Positions 7,581 to 17,046 are shown, counted from the stretch's first letter. The stretch is DNA of 64,000 bases from Mycobacterium sp. 1164985.4 (GCF_001668575.1 NZ_LZMD01000012.1:17632-81631); one strand, 5' to 3'. Notes: generated by a model not told the origin, from the sequence alone. Numbers and translations are program-made.

Positions 7581-8701
7581 GAGTGCTGTCCTGCGTTCGA
7601 TGTCGCGGCCGTCGCCGCTCCGAGATCGTGCGCCAGCACCTCGGCCGACGGCGTCAGTCGCCTGGTGGTGTCGACCGAGATCACGTACCAACCGACGCGG
7701 TCCTGTTCGTCGAACTTGCGCCGCGCCCGCTCGCGCGCCTTCTCCGGTGCGCCGTGGTGTACGCCCTGCGGGGCGTGGCTGACGAGACCGGGCGGCATCG
7801 GAATGCCGAACAGGTCACCACCGTGGAAGAAGGAGACCTCGTCGTAGTCGACGTTGCGGTGATACCACGGCGGACGCTCGGTGCCGGGCACGCTCTCGGC
7901 GGGCCGGGGCAAGAAGTTCATCACCGCAACGCCCGTCGCCTGCATGAACAGGTGCACGGTTGGTGGGAGGTGCACGCTCTCGCTGGCGATCACGTTGTAG
8001 TCGGCGATGTTGAACGTGAACGGGAAGTTGTCGCCGCGCCACCCCTCGACGTCCATCGGATTGTGTTGGTAGAACAGCGATGTCGGTCCGCCCTCGTGGA
8101 CGAGACGAACTTCGTATTCGGCGCGACCGTCGTCGTCGATCGGCTGCGGTTCGGGAACCGTGGCCTGCGACGGGTCGAACGGGAAGTGCCTGCCCAGCGG
8201 TCCCGGCGGGGGAACGCGGAACTCGTCGGTGGCCTCGATCATCAGCAGGGTGGTCTCGGCGTCGGGTATCTGCCGCCACGTCGTCGCCTTGGGCATGTAG
8301 ACCCAGTCACCCTCGCGATAGCGCAGCGGGCCGAACTCCGTCTCGAGCAGACCCGTGCCGCGGTGCACGAACGACAGCAGGTCGCCGTCGACGTGGCGCA
8401 CGTAAAACGGCATCCCCTCACTGCGCCGGCTCAGCGAGATCCGGCAGTCCGGGTTGCTGAAGAGCAGCAGGGGCGAGCCCGCGGGATCGGTGGCGTCGCT
8501 GGGCTTGAGCTCGCTGGTCATCACGTCGACCGGGCGCAGCGGCCCCGACGCCCGGTACGCGGTGGGGTCGTGGCGGCGGTAGATGTTCGCGGTGCGCCCG
8601 ACGAATCCGCCGCGGCCGAGTTCGTCGTCCTTCAAGCCGTCGAGATCGGCGTGCAGGCGCTTGGGGGTGCGGCCTTTGCGCAGGTGAACAAACGATTCCA
8701 T
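7577..8701 (-). CDS. homogentisate 1,2-dioxygenase family cupin enzyme
   Basis: A 374-residue protein of the homogentisate dioxygenase fold. It has the first cupin with FVHRGTGLLETEFGPLRYREGDWVYMPK (given here in outline), the second with PPWYHRNVDYDEVSFFHGG, and the closing HAPQGVHHGAPE segment; the histidines and Glu there match the iron-binding side. It is shorter than the roughly 430-440 residues of classical HmgA, so substrate identity is uncertain. I choose the ATG at 8701 because GGAG stands 6 nt upstream; an ATG at 8713 lacks a Shine-Dalgarno sequence. It is the first gene of the operon, downstream of the palindrome at 8745-8764. Confidence 0.78.
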   Translation of the reverse strand: MESFVHLRKGRTPKRLHADLDGLKDDELGRGGFVGRTANIYRRHDPTAYRASGPLRPVDVMTSELKPSDATDPAGSPLLLFSNPDCRISLSRRSEGMPFYVRHVDGDLLSFVHRGTGLLETEFGPLRYREGDWVYMPKATTWRQIPDAETTLLMIEATDEFRVPPPGPLGRHFPFDPSQATVPEPQPIDDDGRAEYEVRLVHEGGPTSLFYQHNPMDVEGWRGDNFPFTFNIADYNVIASESVHLPPTVHLFMQATGVAVMNFLPRPAESVPGTERPPWYHRNVDYDEVSFFHGGDLFGIPMPPGLVSHAPQGVHHGAPEKARERARRKFDEQDRVGWYVISVDTTRRLTPSAEVLAHDLGAATAATSNAGQHS

Positions 8702-8744
8702 GGTTCGCTCCATCGACGGTGACGGCGGGCCCGACGCCCAGAAC

Positions 8745-8764
8745 TAAAACTGACTTTAGTTTTA
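8745..8764. promoter_or_regulatory. 20-bp inverted repeat, candidate operator
   Basis: TAAAACT (8745-8751) and AGTTTTA (8758-8764) form perfect 7-bp arms around a 6-bp spacer. The site is AT-rich in a GC-rich region and lies about 45 nt upstream of the first gene of the operon running from 8701 to 1049. A dyad of this size and place fits a TetR dimer, possibly the regulator encoded at 3650-4270 inside the operon. The link to that regulator is inference. Confidence 0.55.
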
Positions 8765-8777
8765 CCTTAGGTGCGAG

Positions 8778-9167
8778 TCAATCCTCGAGGTCGACCCGGA
8801 TGGTCAGCAGATTCGTGCCGAAGGTCCGCACCCCAAAACTGTTGAACTGCGGCAGCGAGCGCAACCGCTCATGCGGATCGTCGTCCGCGATGACGTGTGC
8901 GATTCCCTTGTGCCACTTGCCGTTCAGTCGAACCCGTACTGCGGGATTCGCCCGGATATTCTTGACATACTGCGAGTTGTCACCGAATTCGGAGACGAAC
9001 CAGAACTCGTTACCCACCCGGCGGCCGCCGAGCGGGGTGCGCCGGGGTTGGCCGGTCTTGCGGCCCGTCGTCTCCAGCAACGTCTGGAACGGCAGATGCC
9101 GCATCACCCGGTTGGCCACGTTTTTCTGGAACAGCTTGGTGACTCGATCGCGCAAGTCCTCGGCCAT
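8778..9167 (-). CDS. deazaflavin-dependent nitroreductase family protein
   Basis: A 129-residue split-barrel protein of the Ddn/DUF385 family, which uses the actinobacterial cofactor F420. Typical segments are LLETTGRKTGQPRRTPL, GNEFWFVSEFGDNSQYVKN and NPAVRVRLNGKWH. The reaction is probably an F420-dependent reduction, but the substrate is unknown. The ATG at 9167 has a good GAAGGGA site 5 nt upstream. A GTG at 9185 would add six residues and overlap the upstream stop by 4 nt, so translation may also begin there. Confidence 0.88.
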   Translation of the reverse strand: MAEDLRDRVTKLFQKNVANRVMRHLPFQTLLETTGRKTGQPRRTPLGGRRVGNEFWFVSEFGDNSQYVKNIRANPAVRVRLNGKWHKGIAHVIADDDPHERLRSLPQFNSFGVRTFGTNLLTIRVDLED

Positions 9168-9181
9168 GGTTATCCCTTCGG

Positions 9182-10351
9182 TCACACCATCGCGGTCCGT
9201 GACACCTTCATACCCAACCTCAGCGCTCCGGCCAGTTCGCGGCCGGTGTCGTAGTCGAAGACGACGTGACCGGCCACGACGTCGACGTCGCGCTTGATCC
9301 GTTGGAGCGGGTTGTCGACGAAATGCGCGCTGGCGCCCGAGGCTTCGAGCAGCAGCCCGATCACCGCCCGCGATTCGTGGACGATGTGCGCTGCCGCCAT
9401 CCGGGCCGCGCCGCGCACCGGTCTGGGCACGGCGTCGCCGGCGGCGACGATCGTCTCGATCTCGCCGACGGTGTCGGTCAGCAGGCCACGCAGCGCCCGC
9501 AGCCGCACTTCGGCCTCCCCGAGGCGGGCCTGCGCGATCGGCTTGTCCTTCTGCATGACGCCCTCGTAAGCCAGCACCCGTCCCGCGAGCCGCTCGGCGT
9601 AGATCTCGGCGACACGTTCGGCGCTGCCCAGGGCCGGCATCGCGGCCAGGAGCGCGAGAGCCGGCACCATCGGCCAGCGGTAGGTGTCGGCGTCGTGCAG
9701 CGCCGACCCGGGGGCGGTGCCGGTGTAGATGTCGACGACCCGGACCAGCCGATGGTCGGGGACGAATACGTCGTCGATCACGACGTCGTTCGAACCGGTG
9801 GCGCGCATGCCGTCGGTGTGCCAGACGTCGTCGATCACGACGTCCTCGATCGGCAGCAGGGCGAGCGCGGGATATATGCCGGCCATATCGTCTTCAGGGC
9901 CGCAGAGCGCGCCGACCATGATCCAGTTGCCGTGCATCACGCCGGTGGCCCACGACCACCGGCCGCTCAGCCGTACGCCACCGTCGGTGGTCACGCCCCG
10001 ACCCGTCGGCGCCAGGGGAGCTGGGGCGAGGAACGGGCGGGTCGCGAACGCCTCGTCCTGGGCGCGCTCGCCGAACAACGCCAGCATCCAGTTGTGCAGC
10101 ATGTAGAAGCCGATCGTCCACGCGCTGGAGGCGCAGCCGTGAGCCATCCGCCGGACCGGATCGAAGATCGCCGGAAGCGGCGCCTGCATGCCGCCGTACC
10201 GCGCGGGCACCAGCAGGTCGGTCACCCCCGACGCCAGTAGCTCGTCGACCGTCGCCTGCGGCAACTGGCGCAATCGCTCCGCCTCGGTCGCCCGATCGGC
10301 GAGCCGGCCGACGAAATCGGCGTCGACCAGCGGAAAAGCCGAGGCGGTCAT
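9182..10351 (-). CDS. acyl-CoA dehydrogenase-fold flavin monooxygenase (HsaA-like)
   Basis: A 389-residue protein with the acyl-CoA dehydrogenase fold but the features of two-component FMN/FAD monooxygenases such as HsaA or p-hydroxyphenylacetate hydroxylase: GGMQAPLPAIFDPVRRMAHG, then SSAWTIGFYMLHNWMLALFG, then RLSGRWSWATGVMHGNW. It probably hydroxylates an aromatic or cyclic substrate with a flavin supplied by a separate reductase. None is encoded next to it, although the nitroreductase-like gene follows directly. I use the ATG at 10351 (MTASAFPLVDADF); longer versions run through the palindrome at 10366-10383. Confidence 0.8.
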   Translation of the reverse strand: MTASAFPLVDADFVGRLADRATEAERLRQLPQATVDELLASGVTDLLVPARYGGMQAPLPAIFDPVRRMAHGCASSAWTIGFYMLHNWMLALFGERAQDEAFATRPFLAPAPLAPTGRGVTTDGGVRLSGRWSWATGVMHGNWIMVGALCGPEDDMAGIYPALALLPIEDVVIDDVWHTDGMRATGSNDVVIDDVFVPDHRLVRVVDIYTGTAPGSALHDADTYRWPMVPALALLAAMPALGSAERVAEIYAERLAGRVLAYEGVMQKDKPIAQARLGEAEVRLRALRGLLTDTVGEIETIVAAGDAVPRPVRGAARMAAAHIVHESRAVIGLLLEASGASAHFVDNPLQRIKRDVDVVAGHVVFDYDTGRELAGALRLGMKVSRTAMV

Positions 10352-10365
10352 GGACCGCGACGCTA

Positions 10366-10383
10366 CCATACTTTTTTGTATGG
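10366..10383. promoter_or_regulatory. 18-bp inverted repeat upstream of the flavin monooxygenase
   Basis: CCATAC (10366-10371) and GTATGG (10378-10383) are perfect 6-bp arms around six T residues. It sits 15 nt before the start codon at 10351, where a bound repressor would block transcription. The TetR gene at 10488-11057 is the nearest candidate regulator. Confidence 0.55.
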
Positions 10384-10405
10384 AACCCTTGGGGTCCGCC
10401 CTTTT

Positions 10406-10471
10406 GCGCCGAGCGAGCGTGTCTGCAGACGACACGCCGCCAAAATGCGGCAGTTTGTGCACGCTCGGCGC
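10406..10471. terminator. complex palindrome downstream of the TetR gene
   Basis: The outer arms GCGCCGAGCG (10406-10415) and CGCTCGGCGC (10462-10471) are perfectly complementary. The interior holds further short dyads, including a GCCGC / GCGGC hairpin. The element follows the stop of the TetR gene and precedes the operator at 10366-10383. It resembles the other 3'-end palindromes of the window in layout (a long stem with an A/T-containing inner part) and probably acts as a terminator. Confidence 0.45.
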
Positions 10472-10487
10472 GCCCCAGCGTGCGGAA

Positions 10488-11057
10488 CTAGCGCGCGAGC
10501 ATGATGTCGAGGAACCGTTCTCGCCGCGCCACTACCTTCGCGCTGGCCCTCGCGCTCGCCTTCGACCCGGACAAGTGCAGAAAGCCGATACCGGCCGCGA
10601 AGGTGGCGTTGGCGCGCAGGTCGGCCTCCTCGGGGTCGAACCCGTCCTCGAGGAACGCCTGCCGGACGGCCTCGAGAACTCGCCGGTCCGAGGCGCGCAC
10701 ACCCGCGGCGACCTCCTCGTCGGTGCGGGCCCACTCCCGCATCGCCCGTTCCAGCGTCCGGTGCCGGGCGTCGACCAGCGCGCTCATCATGCGAGAGAGC
10801 CGCTCGCGCGGTGGCAGGTCGCTCAGCGCCGCGAAGTGCCGCCGGTCGTCGTCGCGCACCTCGCCCCATGCGCTGACCAGCGCCGATCGGTACCCGGCCA
10901 TGTCGGTGAAATGCCAGTAGAAGCTGCCCTTGGTGGCGCCGACACGCTCACACAGCGCGTCCAGCTTGAGTGCCTTGATGCCTCGCTCGGCGAGGATCTC
11001 GTATCCGGCCTGGATCCAGTCGTCGACAGACAGTCGCGGCGTGCGGGCCGGTGCCAT
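10488..11057 (-). CDS. TetR family transcriptional regulator
   Basis: A 189-residue regulator. The HTH is WIQAGYEILAERGIKALKL followed by LCERVGATKGSFYWHFTDM (about residues 12-52). The C-terminal half has an acidic LRANATFAAGIGFLHLSG region. I take the ATG at 11057 (MAPARTPRLSVDDW); an upstream start would add eight residues. The gene is tandem with the flavin monooxygenase downstream and divergent from the antigen 85 gene. It more likely controls the monooxygenase, because a palindrome lies directly before that gene. Confidence 0.88.
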   Translation of the reverse strand: MAPARTPRLSVDDWIQAGYEILAERGIKALKLDALCERVGATKGSFYWHFTDMAGYRSALVSAWGEVRDDDRRHFAALSDLPPRERLSRMMSALVDARHRTLERAMREWARTDEEVAAGVRASDRRVLEAVRQAFLEDGFDPEEADLRANATFAAGIGFLHLSGSKASARASAKVVARRERFLDIMLAR

Positions 11058-12338
<1,281 letters not shown>

Positions 12339-12349
12339 AGCACGTCAAG

Positions 12350-12384
12350 AGTCCCCGGGCGCAACGCGCGTCCGGGGACTTTTG
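12350..12384 (+). terminator. rho-independent terminator after fbpB
   Basis: AGTCCCCGG (12350-12358) pairs perfectly with CCGGGGACT (12372-12380), and TTTTG follows. It lies 12 nt after the antigen 85 stop codon and is one of the clearest intrinsic terminators here. Confidence 0.8.
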
Positions 12385-12397
12385 TCTGTGGTGAACA

Positions 12398-13405
12398 ATG
12401 AGCGTCATGAGCGCAGTCAACGCCTTGGTCGCACATCAGGACTCCGGGGGAGAAATCTCTTTGCGGCACGAAGTCGTCGACGACACCTTCCTGCCCGACG
12501 GTGAGGTCACGATCTCTGTCGAGTACTCGGGGGTCAACTACAAGGATGCCCTGGCGGTGACGCCCAAAGGCGGTGTGGCCCAGTCGTATCCGCTCATCCC
12601 GGGGATCGACGTGGCCGGCACCGTCACGGCGTCGTCGTCATCGGACTTCGTGGTGGGTGACCGGGTCGTCGCGCACGGCTACGACATCGGCACCGGCAGG
12701 CACGGCGGATACGCCGACACCGCCCGTTTCCCGGCCGACTACGTGGTCAAGCTCGGCGGGTTGACGACCGGCGAAGCCGCCGCGATCGGGACCGCCGGAT
12801 TCACCGCGGCCATGAGCGTCAACGCGATTCGCGCGCACGGCGTTCGTCCGCAGGACGGGGCGGTGCTGGTCACCGGTGCGACCGGAGGCGTCGGCAGCAT
12901 CAGCGTCGACCTGCTGGCAGGGCTCGGATACGAGGTGATCGCTTCGTCGGGCAAGGCCGAGGCCCACGACTATCTGATGGGTCTGGGCGCGTATCAGGTG
13001 ATCGGACGGCTGCCCGAGGAGGGGGAGAAGGTTCGCCCGCTCGGCAAGTCGAAATGGGCGGCGGTCGTCGACAGCGTCGGCGGCGACACTCTCGCCTATG
13101 CGTTGAGCACGTTGAATTACGCTGGTGTCGCGGCTATTTCGGGCCTGGCCCGGTCCGCTGACCTCCCGACGACGGTGATGCCGTTCATCCTGCGCGGTGT
13201 CACGCTCGCTGGAATCGACTCCGTCCAGCTCGCCATCGGACCGCGCCGCGAGATCTGGAAGCAGCTCGAAGGCGAGCTCAAGCCCAAGCACCTAGCGGAC
13301 GTCACGAAGGACGTCACGATATTGGACGCTCCGCACACCCTGCGCACGATCATCGGCGGCGGCGTCACCGGCCGCACCCGTGTGGTCGTACACGACGGCT
13401 TCTGA
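12398..13405 (+). CDS. YhdH/AcuI-type quinone or acrylyl-CoA reductase family protein
   Basis: A 335-residue zinc-free medium-chain reductase. It has the GVNYKDALAVTPKGG segment, the PLIPGIDVAGTV block, the glycine-rich NADPH site VLVTGATGGVGS (about residues 150-161) and a GVTLAGIDSVQ C-terminal region typical of YhdH/YhfP/AcuI proteins. Relatives reduce acrylyl-CoA or small enones with NADPH. It starts at ATG 12398 or, nine bases later, at a second ATG with a GAG upstream. It follows the fbpB terminator and converges on fadE23. Confidence 0.85.
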   Translation: MSVMSAVNALVAHQDSGGEISLRHEVVDDTFLPDGEVTISVEYSGVNYKDALAVTPKGGVAQSYPLIPGIDVAGTVTASSSSDFVVGDRVVAHGYDIGTGRHGGYADTARFPADYVVKLGGLTTGEAAAIGTAGFTAAMSVNAIRAHGVRPQDGAVLVTGATGGVGSISVDLLAGLGYEVIASSGKAEAHDYLMGLGAYQVIGRLPEEGEKVRPLGKSKWAAVVDSVGGDTLAYALSTLNYAGVAAISGLARSADLPTTVMPFILRGVTLAGIDSVQLAIGPRREIWKQLEGELKPKHLADVTKDVTILDAPHTLRTIIGGGVTGRTRVVVHDGF

Positions 13406-13413
13406 TTTCTTCG

Positions 13414-13471
13414 CGAGCAGACGCGAAACTGCCCAAAATCGCTGCGAAATGGGCAGTTTTACGTCTGCTCG
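13414..13471. terminator. 58-bp palindrome between convergent genes
   Basis: The arms begin CGAGCAGACG (13414-13423) and end CGTCTGCTCG (13462-13471), and continue inward through near-complementary AACTGCCCA / TGGGCAGTT. In total about 20 of 22 stem positions pair. It separates converging stops at 13405 and 13488. The same outer sequence and the same 58-bp length recur at 58841-58898. Confidence 0.65.
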
Positions 13472-13487
13472 GCGACGGTGGTAGGAG

Positions 13488-14702
13488 TTATTTCAACTCG
13501 GCCGACGACAATCCGAGCAGGCGCCGCGCGACCACGAGCAGCTGAATCTGTTGGGTGCCTTCGAAGATGTCGAGGATCTTGCTGTCGCGCGCCCACTTCT
13601 CCAGCAGCGTGACCTCTGAATAGCCGACGGTGCCCGCGAGTTCGACGGCTTTGAGGGTGATATCACTGGCCACCCGGCCGGCCTTCGCCTTACCCATCGA
13701 CGCTTCCTTCGAGTTCGGAATGTCGTTGTCGGCCTGCCACGCCGAGCGCACCGTCAGCAGATACGCCGCCTCCCAATCGGATTCCATCCGCAAGAACTCC
13801 GCGGCCGGTGCACTTTGAGCATGCGACGGCTTGTCGTAGGAGATGTCGACACCGGCGTCGGTGAGCAGCTTGCGCAGCTCCTCCAGCGCGGCGCGGGCGA
13901 TGCCGACGGCCATCGCGGCGACGACGGGCCGGGTGTTGTCGAAGGTCTCCATGACCCCGGCAAAACCCTTCTCCACCTGAATCTCCGGGCTGCCCAGCAG
14001 GTTCTCCTTGGGGATCCGGACGTTGTCGAACCGGATGACCGCGGTGTCGGAGGCCTTGATGCCGAGCTTGTCCTCGAGCCGTTCGACCGTCACACCGGGG
14101 TGTTCGCGCGGCACGATGAACGACTTGATCGCGGCGCGGCCCAGCGACTTGTCCAGCGTCGCCCACACCACTATGTGGGTTGCCCGCGAGCCCGCGGTGA
14201 CGAAGATCTTCTCGCCGTTGATCACATACTCGTCGCCGTCGAGCTTCGCCGTCGTCGACACGGCCGCCGAATCGGAGCCGAAGCCCGGTTCGGTGATCGC
14301 CATCGCCGCCCACACATCCTTGCCCAGCCGCTCGAGCTGTTCAGGGGTGGCGACGCTGGAGATCGCGGCGTTGCCGAGCCCCTGGCGCGGCACCGAAAGC
14401 ATCAAAGCCACGTCGCCCCAGCTGATCTCCATCACGTTGAGCACGGCCGACATGTTGGCGCCGTTGTGATTGACGTCCTTTGGCTCGTCGCCACCGGCGA
14501 ACGCCTCGGCGCCGGCGAACGCGACGGTCTTGGCGCCCTGAATCCCCTCGAAGAGGGTGGCGAGGGTGTCGAGCTCCACCGGGTACTCGTGCTCGCGCAG
14601 ATCCCACTTGCGGGATATGGGGCGCAGCATCTCGGCGGCTCCCTGGTGCGCTTTCTCAATGACCGCCTCGAGTTTGCGCGGCAGCTCCAGATTGATTGCC
14701 AT
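13488..14702 (-). CDS. fadE23: acyl-CoA dehydrogenase FadE23
   Basis: A 404-residue acyl-CoA dehydrogenase. The FAD loop is AITEPGFGSDSAA and VINGEKIFVTAG follows; the C-terminal part has GTVGYSEVTLLEKW and FEGTQQIQLLVVARRL, with the expected Glu in FEGT. It lies 23 nt after fadE24 on the same strand, the order of the M. tuberculosis fadE24-fadE23 pair, and the two probably form a heteromeric dehydrogenase as other mycobacterial FadE pairs do. The physiological acyl chain is not evident. ATG start. Confidence 0.88.
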   Translation of the reverse strand: MAINLELPRKLEAVIEKAHQGAAEMLRPISRKWDLREHEYPVELDTLATLFEGIQGAKTVAFAGAEAFAGGDEPKDVNHNGANMSAVLNVMEISWGDVALMLSVPRQGLGNAAISSVATPEQLERLGKDVWAAMAITEPGFGSDSAAVSTTAKLDGDEYVINGEKIFVTAGSRATHIVVWATLDKSLGRAAIKSFIVPREHPGVTVERLEDKLGIKASDTAVIRFDNVRIPKENLLGSPEIQVEKGFAGVMETFDNTRPVVAAMAVGIARAALEELRKLLTDAGVDISYDKPSHAQSAPAAEFLRMESDWEAAYLLTVRSAWQADNDIPNSKEASMGKAKAGRVASDITLKAVELAGTVGYSEVTLLEKWARDSKILDIFEGTQQIQLLVVARRLLGLSSAELK

Positions 14703-14725
14703 GGTTCGACTTTCGCTCGTAAGAC

Positions 14726-16129
14726 TCAGATGACTACAACGCCCTCGGCGACGCCGATGGCACGCAGATCGCGATACCAGCGCTCAACGGGGTGCTCTTT
14801 GGTGTAACCGTGGCCGCCGAGAAGCTGAACACCGTCCAGGCCGATCTGCATTCCCTTGTCGGTTCCCAGCCGCTTGGCCAACGCGGCTTCGCGGGCGAAC
14901 GGCAGGCCCTGGTCGGCGCGCGACGCGCCGCGCCAGGTGATCAGGCGCAGGCCGTCGAACTCGATCGCCATGTTGGCGCACATGAAAGCGACCGCCTGGC
15001 GGTGCGCGATCGGTTCGCCGAAAGCTTGGCGCTCCTTGACATAGGGCACGACGTAGTCGAGCACCGCATGCGAGGTTCCGACGGCCAGCGCCGCCCAACC
15101 GAGCCGAGACAGCGCGAGCGCCTCGGAGTAGATCCGGTCTGTCTCTACCGCTGGCGCTTCCTCTTCGCCGAGTCGCGCCGACAGCGGCACGGTGACCCCG
15201 TCGAGCGACACCTGACCGATCGCGGCCCCGCGGATGCCCATACCCGGGTCCGGCGTGACGCTGAGCCCCTTCGACGAGGATTCGACGATGAACAGCGCGG
15301 GCTTGCCGGTGAGTTGTGCCGCGACGATGAACAATTCGGCGTTCGCGGCCGCCGGCACCAAGGACTTCACGCCGTCGAGGCGGTAACCGCTCGGCGTCCG
15401 CACGGCCGTGGTCTTCAATGCGGTCGGATCGAACAGCGGACGCGGTTCGGCGATCGCGACGCAGGACTGCGGGACGTTCTCGCCCGCGAACTCCTTGAGA
15501 TAGGTCGCTTGCTGATCGGCGCTGCCCCAGTGCGTGAGCGCCGATGCGACGCCCGCGGGAGCCAGGATCGGCAGCGCAAGGCCCATGTCGCCGTATGCGA
15601 GTGCCTCGGCGACCAGGACATTGGTGACGGCAGCGCGGTGCGCCGCGATGCCCTCGAAATCCTCGGGCACGTTGATCGCGGTGATGCCGAGTTCGGACGC
15701 CTTGGCCACGAGGTCGACGGGGTAATCGGCGGCCTCGTCGGCCTCCCGCGCCGCCGGCCGGATGACTTCGTCGGCGAACTCGCCGATCGTCTCGACGATC
15801 ATCTGCTGTTCGTCGTCGGGGGTGAGGTCGAAGTAGTCCGATCCGCTCTTCTTCAGCCGGGTCGGGCCGCTCTGATTACCCGAGACGCGCTTGAACTGTC
15901 GGTTGGCTGCGCCCGCGACGGAGAAGACCTGCTTGACGCCGTACTTCAACCCGCGGTTGAGCGGGTCGCGCAGGTGGTAGCGATCCAGGAACTCCTGACC
16001 GACCAGGGGGGTGACCAGCGCGAGCCCGAGATCGATCGCGGAGCGCTTGTGTTTCTTCAAGCCGACGGCGCTTTCCTTGCCGCTTCGCTTGGGCTTGGAT
16101 CCGTTTTTCGACGGCAGGTTCTTGCTCAT
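14726..16129 (-). CDS. fadE24: acyl-CoA dehydrogenase FadE24
   Basis: A 467-residue, longer-than-average acyl-CoA dehydrogenase family member. A lysine-rich N-terminal extension of about 100 residues (with SKNLPSKNGSKPKRSGKES) precedes the catalytic core, which begins near FDLTPDDEQQMIVETIGEFA. The usual FAD loop is altered to CVAIAEPRPLFDPTA, so it may be the partner chain that lacks full activity. The C-terminus has GVQLLGGHGYTKEHPVERWYRD. It heads the fadE24-fadE23 operon, behind two operator-like dyads at 16172-16214. Confidence 0.87.
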   Translation of the reverse strand: MSKNLPSKNGSKPKRSGKESAVGLKKHKRSAIDLGLALVTPLVGQEFLDRYHLRDPLNRGLKYGVKQVFSVAGAANRQFKRVSGNQSGPTRLKKSGSDYFDLTPDDEQQMIVETIGEFADEVIRPAAREADEAADYPVDLVAKASELGITAINVPEDFEGIAAHRAAVTNVLVAEALAYGDMGLALPILAPAGVASALTHWGSADQQATYLKEFAGENVPQSCVAIAEPRPLFDPTALKTTAVRTPSGYRLDGVKSLVPAAANAELFIVAAQLTGKPALFIVESSSKGLSVTPDPGMGIRGAAIGQVSLDGVTVPLSARLGEEEAPAVETDRIYSEALALSRLGWAALAVGTSHAVLDYVVPYVKERQAFGEPIAHRQAVAFMCANMAIEFDGLRLITWRGASRADQGLPFAREAALAKRLGTDKGMQIGLDGVQLLGGHGYTKEHPVERWYRDLRAIGVAEGVVVI

Positions 16130-16171
16130 TTTGACTGCCTCGCTTTGATTGGGAACGTCCGAACTCGTCGA

Positions 16172-16214
16172 ACTGACTCCAGAGTAAGGTATCGGAACTG
16201 ACTCACAAGTAAGT
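16172..16214. promoter_or_regulatory. tandem pair of dyads upstream of fadE24
   Basis: Two copies of the same element occur 25 bp apart: ACTGACT-N4-AGTAAGG at 16172-16189 and ACTGACT-N4-AGTAAGT at 16197-16214. Each is an imperfect inverted repeat, and both sit in an AACTGACTC context. They lie 43-85 nt upstream of the fadE24 start, in the 96-bp gap to hisN. This suggests cooperative binding of a dimeric repressor. Confidence 0.55.
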
Positions 16215-16225
16215 TGTTGTCGAAC

Positions 16226-17023
16226 TCACAGCAGCCGCCGCAGAACCTCATCGTGTAGCAGGCCGTTGGTCGCGACCGCGCTGCCACCGTGAGGCCCGTC
16301 CTCGCCATCGAGGTTGGTGAACCGGCCCCCGGCCTCACGCACCAGGACGTCGAGTGGCGCGAGGTCCCACGTTGAGACCTCGGGCTCCATCGCGATGTCG
16401 ACGGCGCCCTCGGCGACGAGGCAGTAGTTGTAGAAGTCGCCGTAGCCACGTACCCGCCACACGGCGTCGGTCAGCGCGACGAACCGGTCGCGGATGCCGC
16501 GGTCGGCCCAGCCCGAGAGGCTGGAGAATGCCAGGCTCGCCGAGCCGAGGTCGTCGACCTTCGACACGCTCAGCCGTCGCTGCGATTGTCCGCTCACCCG
16601 CGCGAACGCGCCCCGACCGGCCACCGCCCACCACCGTCGTTGCAGCGCGGGCGCGCTCACCACGCCGAGCACCGGAACCCCGTCGTGCAACAACGCGATC
16701 AGCGTCGCCCACACCGGCACCCCGCGGACGAAGTTCTTGGTCCCGTCGATCGGGTCGACAACCCACTGCCTGCCCACGAATTCCTTCGTCCCGCCGAACT
16801 CCTCGCCGAACACCGAATCGTTCGGGCGCTCCCGCTCGAGTCGCAGCCGGATCATCGATTCGACTTCGAGGTCGGCATCCGTGGCAGGGGTCAGGTCGGG
16901 TTTGGTCTCGACGACGAGGTCCACCGCGCCGAAGCGGGCCATCGTCCTGGCGTCCGATTCGTCGGCCAGGGTAAGCGCCAGTGCCAGATCGTCCGCCCCA
17001 CTCGCGCTCGCCTCGGAATCCAT
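16226..17023 (-). CDS. hisN: histidinol-phosphatase, inositol-monophosphatase fold
   Basis: A 265-residue phosphatase of the magnesium-dependent IMPase fold. The signature VFGEEFGG gives metal ligands, [14 protein letters not shown] is the central catalytic motif, and [15 protein letters not shown] is the C-terminal metal-binding motif. In mycobacteria the copy next to the fadE24-fadE23 pair is the histidinol-phosphate phosphatase HisN, which completes the penultimate part of histidine synthesis; the same neighbourhood supports that assignment. ATG start. It is divergent from the small membrane protein at 17047. Confidence 0.82.
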   Translation of the reverse strand: MDSEASASGADDLALALTLADESDARTMARFGAVDLVVETKPDLTPATDADLEVESMIRLRLERERPNDSVFGEEFGGTKEFVGRQWVVDPIDGTKNFVRGVPVWATLIALLHDGVPVLGVVSAPALQRRWWAVAGRGAFARVSGQSQRRLSVSKVDDLGSASLAFSSLSGWADRGIRDRFVALTDAVWRVRGYGDFYNYCLVAEGAVDIAMEPEVSTWDLAPLDVLVREAGGRFTNLDGEDGPHGGSAVATNGLLHDEVLRRLL

Positions 17024-17046
17024 GCCTGTCGTCCTACCATGTCGGG

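Noticed and set aside
14792..16201. Long plus-strand reading frame of about 470 codons antisense to fadE24
   Set aside because: It mirrors fadE24 codon for codon and has no recognisable motif or ribosome site; high GC creates such frames opposite real genes.
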